64,000 nt of DNA from Bacillus sp. HF117_J1_D (GCA_009928435.1 JAABNQ010000011.1:1-64000); one strand, 5' to 3'; positions 25,557-35,828 are shown, numbered from the stretch's first letter. The notes: generated by a model not told the origin, from the sequence alone. Translations and numbers: made by a program.

Positions 25557-26117
25557 TTGAAAAAAGTTTTTTCCGTTATCTTCATATCTCTTCTAATCTT
25601 AAGTGCCTGTTCTTCACAGAAGAGTGGCAGTCCCATTGAAGATTTCAATTATACAGATCAAGATGGGAACAGTTTTGGGCTCAAGGATTTAAAAGGTAAG
25701 GTTTGGGTCTCTGATTTTGTATTCACGAACTGTACGACGGTCTGTCCCCCGATGACAATGAATATGAGTGAGCTACAGAAAAAAGTGAAAGAAAAAGGAC
25801 TTGACGATGTCCATTTTGTATCATTTAGTGTGGATCCAGAAATTGATACTCCAGAAGTGCTAAAAAGCTATGGCGAATCCTTTGACGCTGATTTTTCCAG
25901 ATGGCACTTTCTTACAGGCTATTCACAGCAAGAAATCGAAGATTATGCACCAAAAAATTTTAAAACAGTCGTGAAAAAACCACAGAATGACGACCAGGTC
26001 GTCCATGGAGTCAGCTTCTATCTCTTTAATAAAGAAGGAGAAATAATCGGGGAATATACCGGTGATAAAGAAGTACCATTTAAACAGATCATTAAGGATA
26101 TCAAAGCTGCCCTATAA
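25557..26117 (+). CDS. SCO1/SenC-family lipoprotein (BsSco-like)
   Basis: This 186-residue thioredoxin-fold lipoprotein delivers copper to, or maintains the thiols of, the CuA centre of cytochrome c oxidase in its family. The signal peptide ends in LILSACSS (lipobox). The copper motif CTTVCPPM has the two Cys; the distal His is in VVHGVSFYLF. The start is TTG 25557 after GGGAGGG; the frame extends upstream to 25500 but that part is not a signal peptide. A TATAAT lies at 25514. No oxidase gene is nearby. Confidence 0.9.
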   Translation: MKKVFSVIFISLLILSACSSQKSGSPIEDFNYTDQDGNSFGLKDLKGKVWVSDFVFTNCTTVCPPMTMNMSELQKKVKEKGLDDVHFVSFSVDPEIDTPEVLKSYGESFDADFSRWHFLTGYSQQEIEDYAPKNFKTVVKKPQNDDQVVHGVSFYLFNKEGEIIGEYTGDKEVPFKQIIKDIKAAL

Positions 26118-26125
26118 GAAAACAG

Positions 26126-26167
26126 TACGGAAGAAAGCCCCATAAGGAACTTTCTTCCGTATTTTTT
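26126..26167 (+). terminator. Terminator of the Sco gene
   Basis: TACGGAAGAAAG pairs with CTTTCTTCCGTA and is followed by TTTTTT. Confidence 0.88.
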
Positions 26168-26280
26168 ATTCTTGTTCGTCAACTACCCAACCGTAAAATC
26201 ATGGATTTACCGCTTAGATTATTATAAACTGAATGAACACAGCTATTTATATACTTCAAAACGATAAAGGGGAAATAAAC

Positions 26281-26862
26281 ATGACCAATAGTGATCAAAT
26301 TAGCAATAAAAAGGAGTTATCACCAGAACAGCGCGAAGAGTTGCTCAATGTTTTGAAAGCTCGTTTTGAAAAAAATATGCATCGCCATCAAGGTCTTGAG
26401 TGGAGTAAAGTCCAAGCAAAATTGGATGCGAATCCTGAAAAGGTTTGGTCACTCAATGAAATGGAGAGAACTGGCGGTGAACCAGATGTTGTCGGTCATG
26501 ATAAGAAGAAAGATGAATATATTTTTTATGATTGTTCAGCGGAAAGTCCTAAAGGGCGCAGAAGTGTTTGCTTTGACCGCGAAGGGCTAGAATCAAGGAA
26601 AAAACATAAACCGGAAAATAACGCTACTGATATGGCTGCTGCTATGGGCATCGAACTATTAACAGAAGTACAATATCGAGAATTACAGAAGCTTGAGCAT
26701 GTTGATACGAAAACGTCGAGTTGGGTACAGACACCTTCCGATATTAGAGAGCTTGGCGGTGCGCTTTTTTGCGATTTTCGCTTCGGACATGTCTTCTTGT
26801 ATCATAATGGTGCGGATGCCTACTTTGCCGGCAGAGGCTTTCGCTGCTCACTAAGAGTCTAA
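26281..26862 (+). CDS. DUF4256-type protein
   Basis: A soluble 193-residue protein with conserved blocks LEWSKVQAKLDANPEKVWSL, MERTGGEPDVVGHD, DCSAESPKGRRSVCFDREGLESRK and, at the end, FGHVFLYHNGADAYFAGRGFR. These match a conserved bacterial family of unknown function (DUF4256 in my recollection). The start ATG 26281 follows AAAGGGGAAATAAAC; the upstream in-frame ATG at 26233 adds an unconserved leader. It is a stand-alone gene between the Sco and hemY genes. Confidence 0.78.
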   Translation: MTNSDQISNKKELSPEQREELLNVLKARFEKNMHRHQGLEWSKVQAKLDANPEKVWSLNEMERTGGEPDVVGHDKKKDEYIFYDCSAESPKGRRSVCFDREGLESRKKHKPENNATDMAAAMGIELLTEVQYRELQKLEHVDTKTSSWVQTPSDIRELGGALFCDFRFGHVFLYHNGADAYFAGRGFRCSLRV

Positions 26863-26937
26863 ATTATTGATTGTTTTTACAGAAGAAAGATCAGGAATTA
26901 ACTAGCAAGATTACCGCATCATCACTGAAAAACAATA

Positions 26938-26964
26938 GAGGAGCGGTTTCCAGAACCGTTCCTC
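26938..26964 (-). terminator. Terminator of hemEHY
   Basis: GAGGAGCGGTT–TCCAG–AACCGTTCCTC stem three bases beyond the hemY stop; a TATTGTTTTT run follows on the minus strand. Confidence 0.65.
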
Positions 26965-26966
26965 CA

Positions 26967-28382
26967 CTATTTTAATATATATTGTAATACATCATTTACC
27001 GCTGCTTTTCCCTGGTCAATACAATCAGGAATTCCCAAACCTTCAAAGGAGCTGCCGGCAATGAATACCCCAGGCATATTATGTTGGAAATCAGCTTTAA
27101 TTTTATCAATCCGCTCTTTATGGCCAACAGTGTATTGCGGCATTGCCTGCTTCCACCTAGTTACAATCGTAAAGTTTGGTTTCGCTGTTAAATCCATTGT
27201 CCGCTTCAAATCTGCCAAAACAATTCTTTCTATCTCTTCATCTGATAAATCTACAACGGTTTCCTCACCTGCGCGACCAACATAGCAACGCAACAATACT
27301 TTTCCTTCTGGTGTGGTATGCGGCCATTTTTTATGCGTCCATGTACACGCCGTGATCGTATAATCACTGTTTCTTGATACGACAAAACCAGTCCCATCCA
27401 AATGATCATCGACATCTTTCGCATCAAAGGCCATTGCAACCGTTGCTACCGAGGTAGCAGGCATTTCCCTCAGCTCCTGAATGACAGGATTATCAGGGAA
27501 CAAATCTGCCAATGCAGGATGAGGCAGTGTAAGGAGAATACTGTCCGCTTCAAGCCACTCTCCGTTATTTAGTTGAAGCTTGTACCCTTTTTCATTGTTA
27601 TTCACAATAGAAACGACACGTGTTCCTTTTAATACCGAAGAAGATTCGAGTTTTTCTTCTATTGCTTTGACAAGCGACTGCAAACCGCCTTTTAAAGTCA
27701 AGAAAATCCCTTGGTTTTTTGCATTAACTTCCTTTTTCGGCCCAGTCGGCGTAGTCTTCTTCATCCCCTTAATCAAGCTTCTGTGTTTCTGTTCCACCTG
27801 ATAAAATTGTGGAAATGTAGACATTAGACTGAGTCGGTCAATATCACCCGCATAGATGCCTGATAGAAGTGGTTCTACCAGATTTTCCACTACTTCATCT
27901 CCTAGACGCCTGCGGAAAAAGCCGCCCAGTGATTGGTCTCCTGAAACTTTTGAGCGAGGCATGACAAAATCTGCTGCCGCCCTCATTTTACCTTGAATCG
28001 AAAATAAATCAGTTGTAATGAATGGCGTGATTTTCGTCGGAATTCCCATAACTGCCCCCTTGGGCATTGGATGGAGCTTCTCATTGGCAAGTACAAAAGA
28101 CCGTCCCGCTGTATTGTTCACCAGTTCATCCTTCAATCCGACATCTATAGCAAGTTCTGCCGCACTCTTCTTCCTTTCAAGAAAAGAGTCAGGGCCGCGT
28201 TCAATTGTAAAACCATCTCTATAAACCGTCTGAAATTTGCCTCCAAGTTTATGACTTGCTTCCACAAGCAAAACATCACAAGAGAGCTTCTTTTCACGAA
28301 TTGTTTTTTGTAAATAGTACGCTGCTGATAAACCGGTTATTCCACCACCGATCACAACAACTTTTTTCTTGTCTTCTGCCAA
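26967..28382 (-). CDS. hemY: Coproporphyrinogen III / protoporphyrinogen oxidase HemY (CgoX)
   Basis: This FAD enzyme oxidises the porphyrinogen ring; in Firmicutes it works on coproporphyrinogen III in the coproporphyrin-dependent haem pathway. The 471-residue protein starts with the dinucleotide motif VVVIGGGITGLSAAYYL and has GPDSFLERK, and near the end VFIAGSSFEGLGIPDCIDQG, the second FAD-binding segment. The start is TTG 28382 after AAGGCGATG. It is the third gene of hemE-hemH-hemY, 21 bases after hemH. Confidence 0.94.
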   Translation of the reverse strand: MAEDKKKVVVIGGGITGLSAAYYLQKTIREKKLSCDVLLVEASHKLGGKFQTVYRDGFTIERGPDSFLERKKSAAELAIDVGLKDELVNNTAGRSFVLANEKLHPMPKGAVMGIPTKITPFITTDLFSIQGKMRAAADFVMPRSKVSGDQSLGGFFRRRLGDEVVENLVEPLLSGIYAGDIDRLSLMSTFPQFYQVEQKHRSLIKGMKKTTPTGPKKEVNAKNQGIFLTLKGGLQSLVKAIEEKLESSSVLKGTRVVSIVNNNEKGYKLQLNNGEWLEADSILLTLPHPALADLFPDNPVIQELREMPATSVATVAMAFDAKDVDDHLDGTGFVVSRNSDYTITACTWTHKKWPHTTPEGKVLLRCYVGRAGEETVVDLSDEEIERIVLADLKRTMDLTAKPNFTIVTRWKQAMPQYTVGHKERIDKIKADFQHNMPGVFIAGSSFEGLGIPDCIDQGKAAVNDVLQYILK

Positions 28383-28403
28383 ACCGACATCGCCTTCTTT
28401 TAA

Positions 28404-29339
28404 TTAAAGTTTTCCAAGTTTCTTTAAAACTACTGTCGCCAGTGCATCAATAAATTCAGGCTGCGCATCTGGCATTGCGGGCCTGTAATAGGATGAGCCC
28501 ACTTCATCTGTCACTGCTTTGCATTCGTGGTCGTTATCATAGAGCACTTCCAAGTGGGTTGAAACAAAGCCAACCGGTATATAAACAAAAGCCTTGTATT
28601 TTTTCTGATCGTATAAATCGCGTGTCAAATCCTGTACATCAGGGCCGAGCCATGGTTCAGGCGTATTCCCTTCACTTTGCCATCCAACCTCATAGTCTTT
28701 AATGCCCGCTCCTTTTGCAATCAGGTCTGCTGTCTCCTGCAACTGCTGAGGATATGGATCGTGAAATTGAAGAATTTTCTCCGGCAGGCTGTGTGCAGAT
28801 ACAATCAAACAAGCTGCCTCTCGCTCATCATTCGGCATACTATCGTAAACTTCCTTCACTTGCCTAACCCAGTAATCGATAAATGTAGGTTCATTGTACC
28901 AGCTTTCAATGGATGTAATGGTAAGGTCTCCCAATTCAGCGGCCGTTTCCTGTGCACGTCCGTTATACGACTTGACACTGAAGGTGGAGAAATGTGGCGC
29001 TAAAACGAGCGATACGGCCTCTTTGATTCCATCATCCTTCATTTTCTGTACAGCATCTTCGATAAATGGCTCAATATGCTTTAATCCGATATATGCTTTG
29101 AATTCCACCTCATCTTGGACTTCATTCAACCGGGTGGCAAGTCCATAAGCCTGATTTTCAGTAATTTTGGCTAGCGGTGAAATTCCTCCAATCGCCTCGT
29201 ATCTGTTCTTTAAATCCTCCAACGCTTCGGGAGAGGGTTTTCTCCCGCGCCTTATGTGAGTATAGTAACGTTCAATATCATCTTCGTTATATGGAGTTCC
29301 GTATGCCATAACGAGCAATCCCATTTTCTTTTTCGGCAT
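28404..29339 (-). CDS. hemH: Coproporphyrin III ferrochelatase HemH (CpfC)
   Basis: HemH inserts Fe(II) into coproporphyrin III in this pathway. Its 311 residues match the soluble Bacillus type without a membrane tail. Visible marks are [22 protein letters not shown] at the start, [19 protein letters not shown] with the metal-site His, [10 protein letters not shown]-like [21 protein letters not shown], and [17 protein letters not shown] with the conserved Glu. ATG 29339 follows AGGAGAGCAGCAAG. It is 28 bases after hemE. Confidence 0.95.
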   Translation of the reverse strand: MPKKKMGLLVMAYGTPYNEDDIERYYTHIRRGRKPSPEALEDLKNRYEAIGGISPLAKITENQAYGLATRLNEVQDEVEFKAYIGLKHIEPFIEDAVQKMKDDGIKEAVSLVLAPHFSTFSVKSYNGRAQETAAELGDLTITSIESWYNEPTFIDYWVRQVKEVYDSMPNDEREAACLIVSAHSLPEKILQFHDPYPQQLQETADLIAKGAGIKDYEVGWQSEGNTPEPWLGPDVQDLTRDLYDQKKYKAFVYIPVGFVSTHLEVLYDNDHECKAVTDEVGSSYYRPAMPDAQPEFIDALATVVLKKLGKL

Positions 29340-29367
29340 CTTGCTGCTCTCCTTCTGGAAAAGTCTA

Positions 29368-30411
29368 CTACTTTAGTTTCTCTGCACTATATTCATGAAC
29401 AAATGCAGTCAGTTTTTTTAATGTTTCTGGTTTGACCTCCGGAAACACACCGTGGCCAAGATTAAAAACAAAACCAGGTTTTTCTATCCCTTGATCAATG
29501 ATTTCTTTTGCTCTTTCTTCTATGACATCCCATGAAGAAATGAGCACAGCAGGATCTAGGTTTCCTTGTACCGCTTTTGTAACGCCTAGCTTACGTGCAT
29601 CAGCAATCGGCAGTCTCCAGTCAAGGCCGACCACATCAAGAGGTAAATCATTCCATTCCAGCGCAAGGTGGCTGGCTCCTACTCCATGCATGATGAGCGG
29701 GACATTCTCACTTTTTAGTTCAGCGAATATCCTTTCCATAACTGGTTTAATAAATGTTTGGTAATCTGCACGGCTCAGCGCACCAACCCATGAATCAAAT
29801 AATTGCACAGCGCTGGCTCCTGCTTTAATTTGGGCTTTCAAATAAACGACCGTCATATCTGCAAGCTTATCCATTAGTAGTGACCACGCTTTTGGCTCTG
29901 AATACATAAACGCTTTCGTTTTATGGTAATTTTTAGAAGGCCCTCCTTCAACCATATATGACGCCAATGTAAATGGAGCCCCTCCAAACCCAATCAATGG
30001 GACCGTCAATTGCTCTTCCGTTAAAATCTTGATGGTTTCTAAAACGTAATCAATATCTTTTTCTGGATGAAGCTCACCGAGTTTCTCAACATCAGCTGCG
30101 GAACGAATTGGATTATCAATGACAGGGCCAACCCCACCGACGATTTCCACATTCACGCCTAGCGCTGGAAGCGGGGTCATGATATCTTTGTATAAAATTG
30201 CCGCATCCACATTGTAGTTTTCTACCGGAAGCCTTGTTACATAAGCGCAAATTTCCGGACGGTGCGTGATTTCGAAAAGAGAGTACTTTTCTTTCAGTTC
30301 CCGATATTCTGGCTGAGAACGTCCAGCCTGGCGCATATACCAAACAGGTACATGATCCGTCTTCTCTCCTTTCGCAGCCCTTAAAAATGTATCATTTGTG
30401 ATTTTACTCAT
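29368..30411 (-). CDS. hemE: Uroporphyrinogen decarboxylase HemE
   Basis: HemE removes four carboxyl groups from uroporphyrinogen III to give coproporphyrinogen III. The signature [18 protein letters not shown] (about 23–40) and the second signature [15 protein letters not shown] are present; [11 protein letters not shown] closes the active site. I chose ATG 30411 (347 residues); a GTG at 30426 overlaps the AAAGGTGG ribosome site. It leads the hemEHY operon and faces hmoB across about 240 bases. Confidence 0.94.
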   Translation of the reverse strand: MSKITNDTFLRAAKGEKTDHVPVWYMRQAGRSQPEYRELKEKYSLFEITHRPEICAYVTRLPVENYNVDAAILYKDIMTPLPALGVNVEIVGGVGPVIDNPIRSAADVEKLGELHPEKDIDYVLETIKILTEEQLTVPLIGFGGAPFTLASYMVEGGPSKNYHKTKAFMYSEPKAWSLLMDKLADMTVVYLKAQIKAGASAVQLFDSWVGALSRADYQTFIKPVMERIFAELKSENVPLIMHGVGASHLALEWNDLPLDVVGLDWRLPIADARKLGVTKAVQGNLDPAVLISSWDVIEERAKEIIDQGIEKPGFVFNLGHGVFPEVKPETLKKLTAFVHEYSAEKLK

Positions 30412-30651
30412 GAACAAGGAAGCCACCTTTCAGGTTTTTCTCGTATATAAAAATCATTTATTTCCACTCATATAATAGAACATGTGATTGACTCATGCCT
30501 ACTATATTACTTTTCCTATCCAAAGTATAGGCGGGATGCGGGGTTGTCATAAATTTGTGCTTTTTTCACAAGCTTCCTTGCTTTGTTTTGTCATCACTTC
30601 ATTTGGGTAGACTCATACAAATAAGTACTCTATACAAAAGAGGTGTCGTAA

Positions 30652-31173
30652 ATGTACACATATATTACAACTGGAACATTTTTCTTCTTAAAAAAAATGA
30701 AAGACAAACATCCGCAAGAACGCATGCTGTTAATGCAAAATGCTGATACTTGTCAATTATGGCACGAAACCGAAGGGAAAACGTTTTTTCAATCCCCCAG
30801 AAAATACGAAGTTATTCATTCTTCCGGACAGCTTGAACAAAAAGGCTTCGTTGCTTGCGACCATATATCTGTACGTGAAGAAAGTCGTCCCATTTTTGAA
30901 TATACGTTCTCAGGTCATATGAAAAAGGTCGAATCGCTTCCCGGCTTCACCGCCTTCCGACTGCTTCGCCCACTATCCAGTGACACATACATCGCCATGA
31001 CAATATGGGAGGACGAGGAATCATTAAGGAGCTGGAAGCAATCTGCTCTATTCGCTGATTCCCATTCTACGGTCATCCAATCTGCTAAGAGCACAAATGT
31101 CTTTTCTGGACCTTCTTACCTGTCTGTCTTTGTGCTGGACGATGAGGAAGAGAAAAATACAGATGAGGTCTGA
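30652..31173 (+). CDS. hmoB: Haem-degrading monooxygenase HmoB
   Basis: HmoB belongs to the ABM-fold haem monooxygenases that open haem to release iron. The 173-residue protein matches B. subtilis HmoB (YhgC, 166): MYTYITTGTFFFLKKM, LLMQNADTCQLWHETEGKTFF, RPIFEYTFSGHMKKVESLPGF, FRLLRPLSSDTYIAMTIWEDEE and FSGPSYLSVFV at the end. It is transcribed away from hemE, so haem synthesis and breakdown genes share one intergenic region. ATG 30652 follows GAGGTGTCGTAA. Confidence 0.85.
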   Translation: MYTYITTGTFFFLKKMKDKHPQERMLLMQNADTCQLWHETEGKTFFQSPRKYEVIHSSGQLEQKGFVACDHISVREESRPIFEYTFSGHMKKVESLPGFTAFRLLRPLSSDTYIAMTIWEDEESLRSWKQSALFADSHSTVIQSAKSTNVFSGPSYLSVFVLDDEEEKNTDEV

Positions 31174-31477
31174 TGATGCTGATACACCGCTCCCTGGCCG
31201 TCATATGATGAAGTTGGGAATTTGGGCTTTTGTCCCTCGGACATTTGAAGCCACGCCCTCATTGGCGGCACATCCGTATTAATACTAATATTCACATCTA
31301 TAGCAGCCTATAAACAGCAGGCATTGGAAAAAAACAACAAAATTCCTCATTGAAGGGAATGCACTTGTCTGTGGCATTCCCTTATTTTTCTTTGTCATTC
31401 GGTCATATCTTGAATAAAGATATCAGACTTCCTCTATGCTATAATCATTTCAAATAGAAAATAGGCGGTGGTTCTCA
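31174..31477. other. Intergenic region hmoB–yhaA
   Basis: No gene is supported here; a 61-codon frame that begins inside hmoB (31097) has no ribosome site or recognisable content. The region holds a terminator (31353–31389) and presumably the yhaA promoter. Confidence 0.6.
31353..31389 (+). terminator. Terminator downstream of hmoB
   Basis: AAGGGAATGC–loop–GCATTCCCTT followed by ATTTTTC. Confidence 0.75.
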
Positions 31478-32689
31478 TTGGAGCAGGCTCTATTGAAGAA
31501 ATTAGAGGAATATTATGATGAAATGGTGCAAATTAGACGCCACCTGCATCAAAACCCCGAATTATCATTCCAGGAAACCAAAACAGCAGCGTATATTGCA
31601 GATTTTTACAAACAGCTAGGGGTTGATGTAGAAACGAATGTGGGAGGAAACGGTGTCGTTGCGCGGATCAAAGGCGGCAATCCCGGTAAAACTGTTGCAT
31701 TACGCGCTGATTTTGATGCACTTCCAGTTCAAGAAGAAACGGGCCTTCCGTTCAGTTCAAAAGTACCAGGCGTGATGCATGCATGCGGTCATGACGGTCA
31801 CACCGCATCATTAATGCTGATCGGTAAAGCTCTGAATGAGCTCAGAGAGGAACTTTCAGGTGAGTATGTTCTCATCCATCAGCATGCCGAAGAACTCGCA
31901 CCAGGTGGGGCCATTTCCATGATCGAGGACGGCTGTCTAAATGGGGTAGATGTCATTTTTGGGACGCATCTATGGGCGGAGATCCCACATGGAACGATTA
32001 GTTATCGCACAGGCCCATTCATGGCTGCTGCGGACCGCTTTGAAATCCTCATTAAAGGCCGAGGAGGCCATGGGGCTATGCCGCATAAAACAAAGGATGC
32101 TGTTGCTATTGGTTCTCAGCTTGTCATGAACCTTCAACAAATTGTAAGCCGAAGGGTAAACCCTGTTGAATCGGCAGTTGTTTCAGTTGGCTCTTTCATC
32201 GCTGAGAACGCCTTCAATGTTATTGCGGATACTGCCAAACTACAGGGAACTGTCAGGACATTCAGTGAAGAGGTCCGCGATTTGATCGAGCAAGAAATTG
32301 AAGCGGTTGTAAAAGGGACTTGTCTCGCCAATGGGGACTGCGGATATGAATACCATTATTACCGCGGCTATCCGGCAGTCGTAAACCATAAACAAGAGAC
32401 AGAATTTTTGGCAAAACTAGCGGTAGAGGTTCCGGGTGTCGCACATGTAGAAGAATTGGAACAACAAATGAGCGGAGAAGATTTTGCTTATTATTTACAA
32501 CATGTAAAAGGTACCTTCTTTTTCACTGGGGCCCAACCCGATGATACCGAATCTCCATACCCGCATCATCATCCGAAATTTGATATCAACGAAAAGTCAA
32601 TGCTCTTAGGGGCTAAAACGTTGACATTAGCTGCTGTGAAATATCAAAAACAGACACTTTCAAAAGATGAGTCTATTGCGATTTCTTAG
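31478..32689 (+). CDS. yhaA: M20-family amidohydrolase/peptidase (YhaA-like)
   Basis: A 403-residue zinc hydrolase of the hippurate/N-acyl-amino-acid amidohydrolase group. Metal ligands are seen in HACGHDGHTASL (about 105–116), HAEELAPGGA and FGTHLWAE, with a late His in HHHPKFDINE. It would release amino acids from N-acyl forms; the substrate is unknown. The start is TTG 31478 after AGGCGGTGG. B. subtilis yhaA is likewise beside the ecs genes. It converges on ecsB. Confidence 0.88.
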   Translation: MEQALLKKLEEYYDEMVQIRRHLHQNPELSFQETKTAAYIADFYKQLGVDVETNVGGNGVVARIKGGNPGKTVALRADFDALPVQEETGLPFSSKVPGVMHACGHDGHTASLMLIGKALNELREELSGEYVLIHQHAEELAPGGAISMIEDGCLNGVDVIFGTHLWAEIPHGTISYRTGPFMAAADRFEILIKGRGGHGAMPHKTKDAVAIGSQLVMNLQQIVSRRVNPVESAVVSVGSFIAENAFNVIADTAKLQGTVRTFSEEVRDLIEQEIEAVVKGTCLANGDCGYEYHYYRGYPAVVNHKQETEFLAKLAVEVPGVAHVEELEQQMSGEDFAYYLQHVKGTFFFTGAQPDDTESPYPHHHPKFDINEKSMLLGAKTLTLAAVKYQKQTLSKDESIAIS

Positions 32690-32767
32690 TAGCCATGCAA
32701 TGGTATAGGCGCCTCTTATGGACATGTCAAAGCAGCTAAACCAAAGCTGGAGAGATTCACGCTATCC

Positions 32768-32799
32768 AAAAAGCACTCGCGAGGGGAGTGCTTTTTATT
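32768..32799. terminator. Bidirectional terminator between yhaA and ecsB
   Basis: AAAAAGCACTC–loop–AGTGCTTTTT with T runs on both strands. Confidence 0.85.
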
Positions 32800-34023
32800 T
32801 TAATATTGCTCCATTTTCCTAATTCTCCCAGGGGCATAATGTTTCCCAAAAACAAATGCAAACAAAAGACTTACTGCTAACACCAATCCAGCGTTGATAA
32901 AGCTTCCACTTAATGCAGTAGCCGCCCCGAACACCAGCCCTTGAATAGAAAGCACTTGGATCAGTAAACGATAAAAATCTACCTTTTTATAGATGGGCTG
33001 TACTGGGTATAGATGTATCCAGACCTTGGCATCATGCCGCTTAAAAATGGGAAGAAGCTGAAAGCCTGTCAAATATAGAAAGAGTAGCGAAACGCCAACT
33101 GCCACGTATAAGTTATGGACACAGGCTAGAATAACAGCTGCAATGACTGTTAGTCGGACAATGAGCCCTGAATATTCATTAGTCCGAACAAGCGTCCTTG
33201 AATATAAGTAGCGGAAAGTGTTTTTGTCTCCAAAGGGAATCAATCGAAAAACAGGGTCCAGCCATTTTCTTCGCCATACTTTACTTTTTAAATGGGGAAC
33301 ATCCGTGAACATATTTGCCATCCTATAGAACATTTGCATCCTGCCCTGTTCTTTTTCAATCAACAGCTCCCATTTCAGCAATTTATTTTTCACTGAAGCC
33401 CTCATATAAAGAGCAAAAGCTACCATGATCAAAAAAACCGCCAATATGAACCACCAAGATGCTTGTTCAATAATAAGATAGAGCGCCGATGCATTTAGAA
33501 TAAAGCGAATGAGCGGATCCGCGATTTGAGTACCCTTCTCCACCGTTTTCATCGTATCCCAATGAAGCCTTAAATTCCAATATTTCAGAAGTAGAAGCAG
33601 TCCGAATAAATATAGAAAAGAGACCAAACCAGCATCCGTTGCTTTAAAATACATGGGCATGAGTGCAGCAAGTACGAGCAGCAGCAGGTACGCCTGGATA
33701 GTAAAGCTGAGTCTCATCCCTTTTCTGAAATAATCCGACAGCTCTCTCTCCAATGGCAATAAGAAAACCATATCTCCTTCCTTTAACAAAGTAATGATTG
33801 GACTAATGGTCAGGAAGAAAGCTAAAATGAGCGACATCACAAGACTGATCGGAAATTCCGGCGTGAGTTGCTTCACCCATTGCGAATAATAATATATGAC
33901 TGCACCGCCTCCAAATATCAAGACAAACCTCATATGATCGTTAAACATATATTTGAAGTAACGGCGCATTTCTTTTATAAATTCCTGAAGCCTTTCAGGC
34001 CATAGCTCATTTATTTGCTTCAT
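32800..34023 (-). CDS. ecsB: ABC transporter membrane subunit EcsB
   Basis: EcsB is the membrane partner of EcsA. The 407-residue protein has paired hydrophobic helices (about 35–85, 110–150, 175–205, 290–330 and 350–395) and the family block MFNDHMRFVLIFGGG near the start. In B. subtilis and S. aureus, Ecs affects protein secretion, competence and sporulation, and has been linked to RasP-dependent peptide handling. It overlaps ecsA by 17 bases. The third B. subtilis gene, ecsC, is not present here. Confidence 0.9.
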   Translation of the reverse strand: MKQINELWPERLQEFIKEMRRYFKYMFNDHMRFVLIFGGGAVIYYYSQWVKQLTPEFPISLVMSLILAFFLTISPIITLLKEGDMVFLLPLERELSDYFRKGMRLSFTIQAYLLLLVLAALMPMYFKATDAGLVSFLYLFGLLLLLKYWNLRLHWDTMKTVEKGTQIADPLIRFILNASALYLIIEQASWWFILAVFLIMVAFALYMRASVKNKLLKWELLIEKEQGRMQMFYRMANMFTDVPHLKSKVWRRKWLDPVFRLIPFGDKNTFRYLYSRTLVRTNEYSGLIVRLTVIAAVILACVHNLYVAVGVSLLFLYLTGFQLLPIFKRHDAKVWIHLYPVQPIYKKVDFYRLLIQVLSIQGLVFGAATALSGSFINAGLVLAVSLLFAFVFGKHYAPGRIRKMEQY

Positions 34024-34762
34024 CAGGCTCTTCCTTTGTCAATTGAATATACATGTCATTCAAGGTTGCACCACGCATGCCAAACTGTTCTTGCAGCTCT
34101 TTCAAAGTCCCCTTTGCCCGAACCATGCCGTCATGTAAAATGACGAATCCATCACAAAATTGCTCGGCCGTCGACAGGATATGCGTCGACATTAATATAC
34201 CCGCCCCTTGATCCTTCATCTTTTCCATCAATTCAAGCAACGACTGAATTCCGAGCGGATCAAGCCCGACAAACGGCTCATCAATAATATATAATGACGG
34301 TTCGATGAGAAAGGCACACATAATCATCACTTTTTGTTTCATGCCTTTGGAAAAATGGGCCGGAAACCATTTCAATTTTTTATCCAACCGAAACTCCTTA
34401 AGCAGCGGCATAACCCTTGATTCATATGTATCCTGCGATAATCCATAGGCCATTGCGGTTAATTGCAAATGCTCCTCAAGTGTCAATTCATCATACAGGA
34501 CCGGTGTTTCCGGCACAAAGGAAAACTGCTTACGATATTTGACCAGGTCTTCCTCCAACTGCGTACCATTGATGACGATGCTTCCTGAACGCGGCTCCAT
34601 CAAACCGATAATATGTTTAATGGTTGTACTCTTACCAGCGCCATTCAGTCCGATCAAACCGATGATCTTCCCTTTCTCCATGGAAAAAGAAACATCCTTC
34701 AACACCGGCTTCTTTGTATAGCCACCAGTGAGGTTTTTAATTTCCAATAAAGACATTCTCAT
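34007..34762 (-). CDS. ecsA: ABC transporter ATP-binding subunit EcsA
   Basis: A 251-residue ABC ATPase: Walker A GLNGAGKST (38–46), signature FSKGMKQKV, Walker B LYIIDEPFVGLD and switch His in STHILS. It powers EcsB. ATG 34762 or the third codon ATG 34756 can serve as the start; GAGAGGACG precedes both. It is divergent from hit, as in B. subtilis. Confidence 0.93.
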   Translation of the reverse strand: MRMSLLEIKNLTGGYTKKPVLKDVSFSMEKGKIIGLIGLNGAGKSTTIKHIIGLMEPRSGSIVINGTQLEEDLVKYRKQFSFVPETPVLYDELTLEEHLQLTAMAYGLSQDTYESRVMPLLKEFRLDKKLKWFPAHFSKGMKQKVMIMCAFLIEPSLYIIDEPFVGLDPLGIQSLLELMEKMKDQGAGILMSTHILSTAEQFCDGFVILHDGMVRAKGTLKELQEQFGMRGATLNDMYIQLTKEEPDEANK

Positions 34763-35202
34763 TCGTCCTCTCGTTCAATTGATTTTATTGTAACAAAAAA
34801 CAATCGTGCAAGCACTAACAACTGGTGGATTTTACCTCTTATAGATCTAGCCAGAAGGCACAATATATATTTTGAAGGTAGCGGGAAAAAGCGAGCTGGG
34901 GTGGTTGTCGTAGACACTTAACTGCAGTAAACGCGGAAAGTCAAATCAATCGCATGAACTGTAATCTACACCTTATAAGGGGATGGTTGCGTTGGGCATG
35001 ATAAGATTGATCACATGTTTCCTTTAAATAAACCGATGGTTTAGATGAAGAACACTTTCCAAATTGAACCGCAAACCTTCAGATGTGCAGAGCTTCATCG
35101 CTCTGCACATTTATGATGTCTACGAAAGCCCAGTATGACTTTTGTTGTTCCCCTTCCCATATGATAAAATGAGCTATTATATCAATACGAGGTGGAATGG
35201 AC
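34763..35202. other. Intergenic region ecsA–hit
   Basis: About 440 bases without a supported gene. It contains an 11-base-pair hairpin, ATGTGCAGAGC–TTCATC–GCTCTGCACAT (35083–35110), followed by only a short T run, and no riboswitch or T-box pattern that I could recognise. Confidence 0.5.
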
Positions 35203-35625
35203 ATGAGCAACTGTATTTTTTGTAAAATTGTAAATGGAGAGCTTCCGTCAGCAAAGATTTTTGAAAACGATGATATTTTGGCTTTTTTGGATATTAGCCA
35301 AATCACAAAAGGACATACGCTTGTTATCCCCAAAGTACATAAAGAAGATATTTTCGACATGAACGAAGAAACTGCAGCCAAGCTCTTTTCGGCGGTTCCT
35401 CAAATTGCACAGGCTATTAAAGATCAGTTTGGTGCGAAAGGCATGAACCTGCTAAACAACAATGGTTCTTTTGCTGGACAAGAAGTATTCCATTACCATA
35501 TGCACTTAATTCCAAGATACGATGCAAATGATGGGTTTTCAACACGTTTTGTGAGCCATCAATCCGAATACACTTCTGAAGATTTACAACAAATGGCAGC
35601 CGACATTTCCAGCCGATTGAAATAA
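35203..35625 (+). CDS. hit: HIT-family nucleotide hydrolase/transferase
   Basis: A 140-residue histidine-triad protein. The zinc-ribbon-like start SNCIFCKIVNGELPS and the active site HYHMHLIPR (about 98–106) are both present. HIT proteins cleave nucleotide phosphoramidates and adenylated substrates. I chose ATG 35203, eight bases after GAGGTGG; an ATG six bases upstream abuts that site. The B. subtilis gene occupies the same place beside ecsA. Confidence 0.93.
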   Translation: MSNCIFCKIVNGELPSAKIFENDDILAFLDISQITKGHTLVIPKVHKEDIFDMNEETAAKLFSAVPQIAQAIKDQFGAKGMNLLNNNGSFAGQEVFHYHMHLIPRYDANDGFSTRFVSHQSEYTSEDLQQMAADISSRLK

Positions 35626-35794
35626 AAGACATTTACGATCCTTTCTCAACGAAAAAAGGCTTCATTTTCAGAAAATATTATGTTACAATACTGTTAATCT
35701 TTCGCTGCACTTTTCCCTGATAAGAAAAACGTGCTATTGCTAGGTTTCGTCACCGAATTACTTGCAGGACTCACGTCAAGCTTCATAAAAAGTC

Positions 35795-35828
35795 AATAAG
35801 AACCCCGCCGCTGGTGAGGGTTCTTATT
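35795..35828 (-). terminator. Terminator of small membrane gene
   Basis: AATAAGAACCC–loop–GGGTTCTTATT with T runs, touching the stop codon of the next gene. Confidence 0.75.

Noticed and set aside
31097-31282. A 61-codon plus-strand frame at the end of hmoB
   Set aside because: It starts inside hmoB in another frame, lacks a ribosome site and resembles no known protein.
34763-35202. Possible T-box or other riboswitch between ecsA and hit
   Set aside because: A GGGGTGGTT string is present, but the T-box core and specifier stem-loop could not be found, and neither neighbour is a usual target.
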